Notes under the pieces: generated by a model
Seen by the model: the letters and a program-made list of their open reading frames with translations, nothing else
What the model was told of the DNA's origin: nothing
The model's database searches: none
Part shown: positions 36,381 to 44,730 of the stretch, in pieces
How the letters are laid out: every line of letters starts with the position of its first letter
Numbering within the stretch: position 1 is the stretch's first letter
Source of the DNA: Planctomycetota bacterium
Lineage (GTDB): Bacteria > Planctomycetota > Brocadiia > SM23-32 > JAKLEA01
DNA: 64,000 bases
Direction: 5' to 3'
NCBI GenBank assembly: GCA_022711755.1
Contig: JAKLEA010000006.1
Span: 62,001 to 126,000, forward strand
Program-made: the position numbers and the translations under genes

Positions 36381-38648
36381 TCAGCGCACTTTGATCACCG
36401 TCCGCCCCAGGGAAATCTCGCTGCCGGGATAAAGCGCAGCGTTATCACACCGCTTCCGATTGACGTAGGTCCCGTTGGTGCTTTCCCGGTCCTTGACCGT
36501 CAGGACGCCGGAGTTGAGCGTGAACGTGCAGTGCGGCGCACTTATCGTGGTGTCCCCAAGCGAAATGACCCGCTTGCCCTTCATGCGCCCGAACGTCAGC
36601 TCCTCCCCCTCGGAGAGAACGTAGCTGCGCCCCTGCGACGGCCCCTCCACGATCTCCAGCACAACGCTGCCGTCCGCATAGTCCGACTCGCTCACCGGCG
36701 GCAGGCTGGCGGAATCCATCCCCGGCTCGGACTCGTCAATGATCGCCGGCAGCTCCTGGGTCACAAAGCCGCTCTCCCTCGCCCCGGCCGGGGAGACGAA
36801 TGCGCTCCTCATGACGTCCTCCGCCGTGGTCCTTATCGCGCTAATCAGGGCGTCCGGATTTGCCGGTCGGGCGTCCGGGAAGGGGGACGTCATCCTCTCC
36901 AGCAGCAGGTTCACCGGCTCTGAAACATTCGGCAGCCGCATCGGTCCGCGCGCCATCCCGTTCCGGGCCTCGGTCCCCGCCAGAACGTCATGAAGGATCA
37001 CACCGAGAGAATACATGTCCGAGGCTATCGTAGGCTCCGTCATGGGCCGGGCCAGCTCCGGAGCGAGGTACCGGTTCAAAAGCTGGTCCTCTGCGATCTC
37101 CGCCCGGGCGTCCGGCGCCAGCCCCGTCAGGCAGCCGGCGTTGGTCAGCCACGGCCTCCCGTCATTGTCCAAGATCAGGCATGACGGGGCGGGAAGACCG
37201 TGGCAAAGCCCGCTGTCATTCAACGACCTGAATCGCCGCGCGATGCGGAAGAAAAGCCCCAGCGCCTGAGTCTCGTTCATGCGCTCGCTCAGCACGCTCC
37301 GACCGGCGATCCTGAGGCTGACCGTGTAGAACCCTCGGGAATCGTACCCGCATGCTTGAACGTGCGGAATGCCCCTTTCGTTCAGATTCCCCAGCTTCTG
37401 CATGTACTCCAGCCTTGCCTCGACTCCCCCGGGCTGGCGCAAGAGCTTCATCGGGGTGAACCTGACCAGAACGTCGCGCGCCATGTCAACCTGCCGGGCG
37501 GCATAGACGACACTTGCCAGTCCGTTGCCCTCCCGCGACACCAGCCGGCAGCCCCACAATTCCGGAAGGTCCGCCGCAAGCTCATGGTGCTTGAGTATCG
37601 CCTCAAGGTCAACCGCCAACTGGTCCGCGCTCGCGTAGCGCTGCTCCGGCCTCTTGGCCATGGCCTTCCTGATGATGCCGGCCATGCCGGCTGAGACCGC
37701 GCGGTTGAATTCGCGAGGGTCCGGAACCGGATCCGTGGCGTGTTTGAAAATCTGCGCGCTGATGCCCCCGATGTAGGGGCTTCTGCCGCAAAGCATATGA
37801 AACAGGCATCCCCCCAGGGCGTAGACGTCCGACCTGCCGTCGGTCTCGCTGGAGTTCTCGACCTGTTCGGGGGCCATGAAGGTGGCTGTTCCGACGATGT
37901 ACCCGTGCTGGGTCTGGCGCGCCCCCTCCATCTCCCGCCACATGGCCAGGCCCAGGTCCGCTAACTTGGCCGTGCCGAACTCCGAACCGCCCCCGCCCTT
38001 GCGGACGTAGAGGATGTTCGACGGCTTAACATCCCGGTGAACGATCCCCAAACCGTGTACGTGATGCAACGCCCGGGCGATCTGCATGCCGATGTGCGCC
38101 GTCTCCGGCTCCGACAGCGGGCCGCCCCGACGGACAAGCTCCCGTAAGTCCTCCCCCTCGACGTATTCCATGGCGAGGTAATGGTACCCCTCGGCCTCGC
38201 CGATCAGGTATGCCCTGACGATGTTGGGATGGTCCAGCCGCGCAAGCGCCCGCGCCTCCTTCTGGAAACGGCTCACAAGAGTGGCGTCAATCGCGCTCTC
38301 CGGCTTCATCAGCTTTATCGCGACCGTTCGCTTCAGCCCCAGTTGCCGCGCCTTGAAAACGCTGCCCATGCTGCCCACGCCGATGCGTTCGATGATATCG
38401 AACCCCGGCACAAGGTTGCGCGGCACGTCAATGCCCGGCCTGCGCCCCAGCAGGGATTCCAGTTGCTGCCCCGTTACGTATCCGGCGTCAATCGCTATGT
38501 CCGAAAGGCTGCGGGAGGCGCTGCCGGACTCGATCTCCCCCCTCTGCTGCTCCAGCAGGCTCTCAAGCTGACCCGGGGACATCGTAAGGGATTCGAGGAC
38601 CCGCCTGGCAAATTCCTCGTCCGCTTGACTCAGGTATTGAATGGCCAA
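36381..38648 (-). CDS. Ser/Thr protein kinase with second degenerate kinase domain and C-terminal FHA domain
   Basis: 755 residues from a TTG at 38648; no ATG lies nearer than residue 23. Residues 10-70 form a helical domain. The active kinase spans about 83-352: IGVGSMGSVFKA (90-100), Lys112 in VAIKLM, HRDVKPSN (204-211) and DLG (231-233). A second kinase-like unit at 365-655 lacks key residues: Arg396 replaces the ATP lysine (VLVRF), HRD is HGL (483-485), Asn is Cys490 and DFG is TNAG. It keeps the APE-type LAPELARP. The last 75 residues are an FHA domain (FGRMKG, STNGTYVN) that would bind phosphothreonine. There is no clear membrane helix, so it is probably cytoplasmic. Confidence 0.92.
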   Translation of the reverse strand: MAIQYLSQADEEFARRVLESLTMSPGQLESLLEQQRGEIESGSASRSLSDIAIDAGYVTGQQLESLLGRRPGIDVPRNLVPGFDIIERIGVGSMGSVFKARQLGLKRTVAIKLMKPESAIDATLVSRFQKEARALARLDHPNIVRAYLIGEAEGYHYLAMEYVEGEDLRELVRRGGPLSEPETAHIGMQIARALHHVHGLGIVHRDVKPSNILYVRKGGGGSEFGTAKLADLGLAMWREMEGARQTQHGYIVGTATFMAPEQVENSSETDGRSDVYALGGCLFHMLCGRSPYIGGISAQIFKHATDPVPDPREFNRAVSAGMAGIIRKAMAKRPEQRYASADQLAVDLEAILKHHELAADLPELWGCRLVSREGNGLASVVYAARQVDMARDVLVRFTPMKLLRQPGGVEARLEYMQKLGNLNERGIPHVQACGYDSRGFYTVSLRIAGRSVLSERMNETQALGLFFRIARRFRSLNDSGLCHGLPAPSCLILDNDGRPWLTNAGCLTGLAPDARAEIAEDQLLNRYLAPELARPMTEPTIASDMYSLGVILHDVLAGTEARNGMARGPMRLPNVSEPVNLLLERMTSPFPDARPANPDALISAIRTTAEDVMRSAFVSPAGARESGFVTQELPAIIDESEPGMDSASLPPVSESDYADGSVVLEIVEGPSQGRSYVLSEGEELTFGRMKGKRVISLGDTTISAPHCTFTLNSGVLTVKDRESTNGTYVNRKRCDNAALYPGSEISLGRTVIKVR

Positions 38649-38844
38649 TGTTTATTTCCGGACATCTGGGCAATGCTTCCGGGCGCCCGCTCAGGCCAGT
38701 CTTCGCCCGGCGGCTGAAACGCCCTTATTGCAGAACATGAATTGTATACCCCGCCGCCTTGGGCTAACAAGAATTTTCCCGTCCCGCGCCTTTTCACGCA
38801 AATGCGTTGCCAAAACCCCCCAGCGGCAATAAGATTCACGTTCC

Positions 38845-39855
38845 ATGAAAGCGGCCCGTTACTACGCCCCGGACGACATCCGCATCGAAGAAGCCCCGCG
38901 CCCCGCGCCCGGGGAGGGGGAAGTCCTCGCCCGAATGCTCGCCTGCGGACTGTGCGGCACTGACCTGCATAAGTTCCGCCACGCGACCGTCACCCCCGGA
39001 ACCGTTCTCGGGCACGAACTCGTCGCCCGCGTCGAGGAGTGCGGCCCGAACGTCTCCGCCTTCCGGCCGGGGGACAGGATCGCCGTCTTCCATCATTGCC
39101 CCTGCTTCGTCTGCGAGGTTTGCCTGAGGGGGCATTACAGCCTCTGCCCGTCCTTCCGGGAAACGCTCATCAGCCCCGGCGGATTCGCCGAATTCGTTCT
39201 CGTGAAACGCCGCGCGGTTGAAAATCTGCTGCTGAAAATCCCGGACCACGTTCCGGACGAGGAGGCCGCGCTGATCGAGTGCGCGGCGTGCTGCCTTCGC
39301 GCGATACTCAACTGCCGGCTCGCCGCCGGGGACCGCGTCGCAATCATCGGCGCGGGGCCGGTCGGCCTGGTTCACCTCAGGCTCCTGAAAACGCTCGGCG
39401 CCGGGCGCGTGACGCTGCTGGACCTTCAGGACTGGCGGCTGAAGGCCGCCCTGAGCGCCGGCGCGGACGCGGCGGTCAATCCGTCCGATCCCGACGCGCT
39501 GTCCGGCGTCATGGGGAGGGCGCAACTGGTCGTAATCGCGGCGGCCAGCCCCGCGGCGGTCGAACTTGGCATGAAGTGCGCCGGGCCGGGCGCGACGGTC
39601 TGCTTCTTCGCGGAATGCCCGCCGGGATCGAGCGTCGCGATTGACCCCAACCGGCTCTACCACTCGGAACTCAGTCTGGTCGGATGTTATTCCTCCAGCC
39701 CGCGCGAGCAGCGCATGACGCTTGACCTGCTGGCTGCGGGCGGATTATCGTTCAGGGACTTGATAACCCACGTCTACCCGCTTGATGAAACCCTGGCGGC
39801 CTTTCGGACGGCCTGCCGGGGCGAGTCGTCGTTGAAAACGCTCGTCAAGGCCTGA
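38845..39855 (+). CDS. Zinc-dependent medium-chain alcohol dehydrogenase
   Basis: 336 residues. Catalytic zinc ligands are Cys37 (GLCGTD) and His57-Glu58 (GHE). The structural zinc cysteines Cys87, Cys90, Cys93 and Cys101 keep the 2-2-7 spacing. The nucleotide motif is GAGPVGLVHLRLLKTLGA, with an acid after the second strand (LLDLQDW), which favours NAD(H). The family contains sorbitol, threonine and other polyol dehydrogenases, so the substrate is open. A second member of the same family starts 53 nt after its stop, and the pair is probably one operon. No ribosome site stands out before the ATG at 38845. Confidence 0.93.
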   Translation: MKAARYYAPDDIRIEEAPRPAPGEGEVLARMLACGLCGTDLHKFRHATVTPGTVLGHELVARVEECGPNVSAFRPGDRIAVFHHCPCFVCEVCLRGHYSLCPSFRETLISPGGFAEFVLVKRRAVENLLLKIPDHVPDEEAALIECAACCLRAILNCRLAAGDRVAIIGAGPVGLVHLRLLKTLGAGRVTLLDLQDWRLKAALSAGADAAVNPSDPDALSGVMGRAQLVVIAAASPAAVELGMKCAGPGATVCFFAECPPGSSVAIDPNRLYHSELSLVGCYSSSPREQRMTLDLLAAGGLSFRDLITHVYPLDETLAAFRTACRGESSLKTLVKA

Positions 39856-39907
39856 ACCCCGCTCCGGCCCCCGCCGGGGCGCGCGTTCGCGCCAGAGGTT
39901 AAATCGG

Positions 39908-40948
39908 ATGGATATGCTTGCCGCGGTGCTTTACGGCCCCAGGGACGTGCGCATGGAGCGCGTCCCGATACCGGAACCGGGGCGGGGCGAAGTCCTCGTC
40001 CGCGTCGGAGCCGCCACGACGTGCGGCACAGACGCCAAGGTCTACGTCAGGGGCGAGCACCCGAAGATGATCACCCCCCCCGCAATATTCGGCCACGAGT
40101 TCTCCGGGACGGTTGACAAGGTCGGCCCCGGCGGCTCGAAGTGGAAGAGGGGCCAGCGGGTCGTGGCCGCGAATTCCGCCCCGTGCGGGCGCTGCTTCTT
40201 CTGCCGCAAGGAGCTTCCGGAGCTTTGCGAGGACCTGCTCTTCATGAACGGGGCATACGCTCAATACGCCCTCGTCCCCGAGCGCATCGCGGAGACGAAC
40301 CTGCGGGAGATTCCGGAAAGCGTGCCCTTCGAGCACGCTTCGCTGGCGGAGCCGCTTGCCTGCGTCGTCCACGGATTCGAGCAGATCCCGGTCTCCGCGG
40401 ACACGACGGTCGCCGTCAACGGCGCGGGACCGATAGGGTTGTTCTTCCTTCAATTGCTCAAGGCCGCGAAGGCCCGCGTCATCCAGTCGGACAGTTCGCC
40501 GGGGCGGCTGGACATCGCCCGACTCCTGGGCGCGGACGAGGTGGTCAACATCTGCGGCGTCGGCGACCAGGTTTCCGCCGTGCGGGGCCTCACCGACGGG
40601 GGGCGCGGGGCGGACATCGCCATTGAGGCCGTCGGCATTCCGGAAGTATGGGAGAAGACCGTGAAGATGGTCCGCAAGGGCGGCCTGGCGCTGCTCTTCG
40701 GCGGCTGCCCGAGCGGGACGACTTTCCGGCTGGACACGGCCTCGCTGCATTATGACGAATTGACGGTCAAGGGCGCGTTCCACCACACGCCGCGCGCGTT
40801 CCGCAGGGCGCTGGAAATGCTCTCAAGCGGAATCGTGAACGCCGGCGCCATGATCACCGCCCGCTTCCCGCTCGAAAAAGTGGCCGACGCCCTTCAGATG
40901 ATCCTTGACCATCGGGGCGTGAAAAGCGCCGTCATCCCGCCGGAGTAG
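39908..40948 (+). CDS. Zinc-dependent medium-chain alcohol dehydrogenase, second copy
   Basis: 346 residues with Cys39 (TTCGTD), His63-Glu64 (GHE) and structural cysteines Cys93, Cys96, Cys99, Cys107. The cofactor loop is NGAGPIGLFFLQLLKAAKA, followed by QSDSS in place of the usual strand-end acid, so NADP(H) use is possible. It differs clearly from its upstream neighbour, so the two are not a recent duplication but may act on consecutive steps or on different polyols. The neighbours give no pathway. Confidence 0.93.
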   Translation: MDMLAAVLYGPRDVRMERVPIPEPGRGEVLVRVGAATTCGTDAKVYVRGEHPKMITPPAIFGHEFSGTVDKVGPGGSKWKRGQRVVAANSAPCGRCFFCRKELPELCEDLLFMNGAYAQYALVPERIAETNLREIPESVPFEHASLAEPLACVVHGFEQIPVSADTTVAVNGAGPIGLFFLQLLKAAKARVIQSDSSPGRLDIARLLGADEVVNICGVGDQVSAVRGLTDGGRGADIAIEAVGIPEVWEKTVKMVRKGGLALLFGGCPSGTTFRLDTASLHYDELTVKGAFHHTPRAFRRALEMLSSGIVNAGAMITARFPLEKVADALQMILDHRGVKSAVIPPE

Positions 40949-40978
40949 AACATTCCCTTCTTCTATCGCGGAAGGGTG

Positions 40979-41006
40979 TTGACAAAGCATCCTATATGTG
41001 TACACT
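40979..41006 (+). promoter_or_regulatory. Sigma70-like promoter of the VapBC pair with palindrome
   Basis: A -35 box TTGACA at 40979-40984 and a -10 box TACACT at 41001-41006 are 16 nt apart. The 8-nt palindrome GTGTACAC (40998-41005) overlaps the -10 box, as expected for an autoregulated toxin-antitoxin promoter. AAGGAGG follows at 41021-41027. Confidence 0.6.
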
Positions 41007-41033
41007 TGATGTGGTAGCATAAGGAGGATAATG

Positions 41034-41273
41034 ATGGACTGTGTCAGCATCAGGGATATGCGCAAAAGGTTAAGCCGATTGATCGAAGCGGCCGAGCGCG
41101 GCGAGTCCGTGACCATTACGAAACGCGGAAGGAAGGTCGCAATGCTCGTCCCGGCAGGAACGTCGCCCATCGGTCGCCTGCCGGACCTGACCGAATTCCG
41201 GGCGTCGCTTAAGGTGAAGGGGCGAAGTCTGACCGACGAACTCCTGGATATGCGGCGTGAAGAGCGCTTCTGA
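41034..41273 (+). CDS. Phd/YefM-type antitoxin (VapB role)
   Basis: 79 residues from the ATG at 41034, chosen because AAGGAGG lies 6 nt before it; the ATG at 41031 is only 3 nt away. The N-terminal half (SIRDMRKRLSRLIEAAERGESVTITKRGRKVAMLVP) is the Phd/YefM DNA-binding fold. The C-terminal part (LPDLTEFRASLKVKGRSLTDELLDMRREER) resembles the helix-loop that wraps the toxin. The stop overlaps the VapC start as TGATG. It would repress its own promoter and neutralise the PIN toxin. Confidence 0.9.
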   Translation: MDCVSIRDMRKRLSRLIEAAERGESVTITKRGRKVAMLVPAGTSPIGRLPDLTEFRASLKVKGRSLTDELLDMRREERF

Positions 41274-41695
41274 TGCACTACCTCGATACGAGCGTGTTGA
41301 CTTCCTACTACTGTGCTGAGGATCGGAGTCCGCGCATCCAAAAACTGCTGTCAGGAATTGATGATTCGGCCATCAGCCCTCTTGTCGAGGTCGAATTCTA
41401 CTGCGCATTGGGACGCAAGGCGCGAGCTAGAACTGTGAAAACAGAAGACGCCCGGCGCGTAATCGCTCAATTCAGGCAGCATCTCTCGACCCCGGTGTTC
41501 CACATGGCGCAGATACGGACCGCAGATTACAAGATTGCCGGAGAATGGATTGCCGAACTCGACTCGCCGCTTCGCGCGCTTGACGCCCTGCACCTTGCAA
41601 TTGCGTTCAATGGGGGGATGATTATCGTCACGGCGGACAAGGTTCTGGCGCAATCGGCAAGAAGTTTAGGAGTAAAATATGAATTCGCCGGATAG
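41273..41695 (+). CDS. vapC: PIN-domain ribonuclease toxin (VapC family)
   Basis: 140 residues, the typical VapC length. The acidic active-site residues are Asp5 in YLDTSVL, Glu41 in VEVEFY, Asp104 in LDALHLAIA and Asp122 in VTADKVL. VapC toxins cut RNA, often tRNA or rRNA, when freed from the antitoxin. The 1-nt overlap with the antitoxin gene supports coupled translation. All catalytic acids are kept, so the toxin is probably active. The following 29 nt separate it from the convergent lipoprotein gene. Confidence 0.93.
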   Translation: MHYLDTSVLTSYYCAEDRSPRIQKLLSGIDDSAISPLVEVEFYCALGRKARARTVKTEDARRVIAQFRQHLSTPVFHMAQIRTADYKIAGEWIAELDSPLRALDALHLAIAFNGGMIIVTADKVLAQSARSLGVKYEFAG

Positions 41696-41724
41696 GCGGA
41701 ATTGAAGCGCTGACATGGAGTCAT

Positions 41725-42333
41725 CTACCGCAAGTCCTCAAGCGCCCCCCGAATTTCCATGAAATCCCCCTCCCCGATCCTACCCGCGTATTGCAGGACA
41801 ACGCGCCCCATGCGATCTACTATAAAAATGTTACTCTCCCCCAGTTTCGCCCCCAATTCGTCTCGGAAATCCCCGTCCCAGTCGCCGTAAATAGTTATCC
41901 CCTCAGCGTCGGAGTTCTGCCTCAGCTTCATTTCCCAGATTGGACGCGTCAGCGTGTTCGCCCCGCTCGTGTCAATTACAGCCAATCCTATCCACTCATC
42001 GTTGCTGAAAAGCTCTCGCGCAAGCGCCGACACCGCGTTCTTGAAATCCCGGTTGACTTCCGCCGTCTCACGCGTTTCGTATGTGATGATTGTTATCTTT
42101 CCGATAATATCGGCCCTGGTGATGACGCCGCCAGAACCTGACACAAGGCGGAAGTCGGGAAGCCACCTTATGCCGTCAGGAACACCGATGACTTGGCCGT
42201 CCGGGGCATCGTCCTTCTGCAAAACGCATCTTCCCGCTCCGAGCGAGCGGGGCTTTTCCTGTGCGCTGCATCCCCCAATCGTTGCAAGTGTTATTAGGCA
42301 CATGAAAAGCGCGGTTTCAGCCGTCAAGGACAT
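41725..42333 (-). CDS. Thioredoxin-fold lipoprotein, YtfJ-like
   Basis: 202 residues. The N-terminus carries a lipoprotein signal ending TLATIGGC with Cys22 as the lipidated residue. Residues 60-200 look like a thioredoxin fold (PDFRLVSGSGGVITRADIIGKITIITYETRE, then NIFIVDRMGRVVLQYAG), but no C-x-x-C motif is present, as in YtfJ and some peroxiredoxin relatives. A redox role is therefore doubtful; binding or scaffolding is equally possible. It follows the phytoene-desaturase-like gene by 6 nt, so both are co-transcribed. Confidence 0.72.
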   Translation of the reverse strand: MSLTAETALFMCLITLATIGGCSAQEKPRSLGAGRCVLQKDDAPDGQVIGVPDGIRWLPDFRLVSGSGGVITRADIIGKITIITYETRETAEVNRDFKNAVSALARELFSNDEWIGLAVIDTSGANTLTRPIWEMKLRQNSDAEGITIYGDWDGDFRDELGAKLGESNIFIVDRMGRVVLQYAGRIGEGDFMEIRGALEDLR

Positions 42334-42339
42334 ACTGAT

Positions 42340-43869
42340 TTACTCCGGCATGGGCCGGGGCGGCGCGCATGGAACGCCGTAACTGCGGCATATCATGTCC
42401 GCTGAAATCCTGCCGGACTCGTAGATCGTAGGCAGTCCGCTTCCCGGATGCGTCCCCCCGCCGACAAGGTAGCAGTGATCCCATTCCTCAAACTTGTTGT
42501 GCGGGCGGAAGTAAAGCATCTGCCTGAGGGTATGAGCAAGGTTGAACGTCGCTCCGCAGTAGACGCTGTGTTCATTCTCCCATTGTCCGGGGTGAATCAT
42601 TTTCTCGGCAACGATGTGCTTGCGTATGTCCTTCATAACGGTGCGCTTCTCAATGCCGTCCAGCACGCGCTCCCGGAATGCGTCCTTCTCCTTCTCCCAG
42701 TCAATCCCGCTCTGATTATTCGGCGCCGGAACGAGGACGTATACCGCGGAATGCCCCTCAGGCGCGACAGTCGGATCGTTTATCGAGGAATTACGGACGT
42801 AGAAGGATATGTCCCGCGAGATGACCTTTCTGCGCGATATCTCGTCAAGGTTCCTGCGATAGTCCTGCGCAAATACTATAGTGTGATGTTTTGCGTCGTA
42901 GAGTTTGTCAAGTCCAAGGTACAACATGAAGGTTGAACATGAGTATTGGCGGGCCGCGAGATTTTCCTTCGTATACTTCCTGATCCTGGCCGGATCAGCG
43001 ATGTGCGTCATGGTATGCGCGAAATCCGCGTTGATGATGACCTCATCAGCTTCAACCTTTTCTCCATTCTGAAGCTCAACGCCTTTCGCCGCGCCGTTTT
43101 CCACGGTGATTCGCTTCACAGGGCAGTTCAGCCGGATAACCCCGCCCTCCTCCTCAACGACCTTCGCCATTCCATGTGATATGCGGCTGAGTCCGCCTGT
43201 GACATGGTAGATGCCGTAACGATATTCAATGTATGGAATGATTCCGAATGCGCCGGGACAGGTCCAGGGAGACATACCCAGGTATTTTGATTGAAACGTG
43301 AAGGAGATACGCAGCTTCTCAGGCTCGAAATAATCGCCGAGAACTCCGTAAAGGGACCTTCCGACCGCCAGATGTGGCAAAACCTTCAGGAAGACCGGAG
43401 CGAACATGGCCGACGGCGACGAATATGGTTTCTGAAGGCACGGGTACATGTGCAGGAGACGTTTCTTTTCCGTTGCAAGGAATCTTGAGAAACCGGCCTC
43501 CTGCCCTGGGAATGCTCTCGCTATCTCGGCGCGCATTTTTTCCGGATCTGACATCGGGAAAACGGATCGGTCGTCAAACACAAGCTCATACATGGGATCA
43601 AGGAGCTTGAACTCCATGTAGTCGTTCGCCTTGCGCCCGGTCTCCTCGAATATCTCATCCAGCAGAAACTTCATCATCAGGAAGGTGGGGCCTATGTCGA
43701 AGCAGTATTCCCCCAGTCGGATTTCTCCGTTGCGTCCTCCAACCTGTGACTCCTTCTCGTAGATAGTGACCTTGAAACCCCTGTGCGCGAGAATCATCGC
43801 TGCGGTCAGTCCGCCCGGCCCAGCCCCGATGATCGCTATATGTTTTTCCGTTCTCTTCGCCTTATCCAT
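42340..43869 (-). CDS. Phytoene-desaturase-like FAD oxidoreductase (CrtI family)
   Basis: 509 residues, usual for CrtI. The FAD motif is IIGAGPGGLTAA (Gly15, Gly17, Gly19) with the acidic strand end in VTIYEKESQVGGRNG. The C-terminal CrtI signature is close to the end as YLVGGGTHPGSGLPTIYESGRISADMI. Family members desaturate or isomerise carotenoids, or oxidise other polyprenyl and apocarotenoid compounds. No crtB, crtE or cyclase gene is in the window, so the substrate is open. The start ATG at 43869 is 91 nt from the RAYT gene end. Confidence 0.92.
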   Translation of the reverse strand: MDKAKRTEKHIAIIGAGPGGLTAAMILAHRGFKVTIYEKESQVGGRNGEIRLGEYCFDIGPTFLMMKFLLDEIFEETGRKANDYMEFKLLDPMYELVFDDRSVFPMSDPEKMRAEIARAFPGQEAGFSRFLATEKKRLLHMYPCLQKPYSSPSAMFAPVFLKVLPHLAVGRSLYGVLGDYFEPEKLRISFTFQSKYLGMSPWTCPGAFGIIPYIEYRYGIYHVTGGLSRISHGMAKVVEEEGGVIRLNCPVKRITVENGAAKGVELQNGEKVEADEVIINADFAHTMTHIADPARIRKYTKENLAARQYSCSTFMLYLGLDKLYDAKHHTIVFAQDYRRNLDEISRRKVISRDISFYVRNSSINDPTVAPEGHSAVYVLVPAPNNQSGIDWEKEKDAFRERVLDGIEKRTVMKDIRKHIVAEKMIHPGQWENEHSVYCGATFNLAHTLRQMLYFRPHNKFEEWDHCYLVGGGTHPGSGLPTIYESGRISADMICRSYGVPCAPPRPMPE

Positions 43870-43924
43870 TTCGCATTCCTTTTCTGACCGGCTTCAGGGA
43901 ATCCGCTGGAATCCGGGGACACTG

Positions 43925-43944
43925 AATCCGGCGACACTATACTG
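43925..43944. repeat. Left inverted repeat flanking the RAYT gene
   Basis: AATCCGGCGACACTATACTG matches the complement of 44664-44683 (AATCAGGGGACATCATACAG) at about 15 of 20 positions. A related sequence AATCCGGGGACACTG stands just upstream at 43910-43924, giving a direct repeat. Such pairs are the normal surroundings of RAYT genes. Confidence 0.55.
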
Positions 43945-43960
43945 TTTTTGATCCATCATC

Positions 43961-44623
43961 TTACGCCTTTTTTCGCGGTCTGCCCGGCTTGCCGGGGGCA
44001 AGTCGCCTGTCCAGTCTCGACTCTAGCCCGGCGACAAACCCTTCGTTTCCCAGCGGGCGGCCCGTGCGCTCGTGAAGCCGAAGGCACTCGGCCTCGGCGT
44101 CTGTAAGGCCGGCGGCCAGGACCTCGCCCCAGCGCGGCCAGATGTCCAGAAGCCGCTGCGTCTTCACCAAGGCGTCGTCGCGGCCGGTTGCGTGGGCGCG
44201 AGCGCTGGACCACTCGTAGTCCTCCGCGCGCTTCACCAGCCCCGCGCGCACCGGATTGAGTTCAACATGGCGCGCCGCCGCGCAAAGGTGCGCCTCGTCG
44301 AGGGGGAACGACGCGAAGCGATACTGCCACAGGTAACCGCTCCAGCCCTTGCGCAAGTTGACGGACCGGCTGTAGCGGCGGTGAGCTTCGCCGAGGGCGC
44401 GCGCCAGCGAGTCCGCCCGCTCAGGCGCCGCGATCAGGTGGACGTGATTGGGCATGAGGCAGTATGCCCACACCTCGACGCCGCGCTTTGCGCACCATTC
44501 CACTGCCAGTGCGATGTAGTCCTCGTAATCGGCGCGGCGGAAGAAAGTCTTCATGCGGCGCGCGCCGCGCTGCGTAACGTGATGCGGCAGCCCGGGCGCC
44601 ACGATTCGCGCTATTCTTGCCAT
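43961..44623 (-). CDS. RAYT (REP-associated tyrosine) transposase
   Basis: 220 residues of the Y1-transposase family. The HUH motif is MPNHVHLI (His60, His62), and a candidate catalytic tyrosine lies in the RRYSRSVN region near residue 88. The N-terminal VTQRGARRMKTFF and the HVELNPVRAGLV block are typical of RAYTs. These single-copy proteins act on REP-like hairpins rather than moving whole elements. Imperfect 20-nt inverted repeats flank it at 43925-43944 and 44664-44683. The start ATG at 44623 is followed within 40 nt by the right flank. Confidence 0.9.
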   Translation of the reverse strand: MARIARIVAPGLPHHVTQRGARRMKTFFRRADYEDYIALAVEWCAKRGVEVWAYCLMPNHVHLIAAPERADSLARALGEAHRRYSRSVNLRKGWSGYLWQYRFASFPLDEAHLCAAARHVELNPVRAGLVKRAEDYEWSSARAHATGRDDALVKTQRLLDIWPRWGEVLAAGLTDAEAECLRLHERTGRPLGNEGFVAGLESRLDRRLAPGKPGRPRKKA

Positions 44624-44663
44624 GCCTCACATCGTAACTCCCGCCACGCCTGGCTGTCAATAT

Positions 44664-44683
44664 CTGTATGATGTCCCCTGATT
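44664..44683. repeat. Right inverted repeat flanking the RAYT gene
   Basis: CTGTATGATGTCCCCTGATT is the imperfect complement of the left repeat at 43925-43944. It lies 41 nt upstream of the RAYT start, between that gene and the 3' end of the large lipoprotein gene. Confidence 0.55.
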
Positions 44684-44730
44684 GCCCTGATTACTGCACC
44701 GTGGATGCTTTGCCACCTGTCGGGTATGGC

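Noticed and set aside
40955..40976. Hairpin CCCTTC/GAAGGG after the second alcohol dehydrogenase as a terminator
   Set aside because: The stem is short, with a 10-nt loop and no T run; it precedes the VapBC promoter directly.
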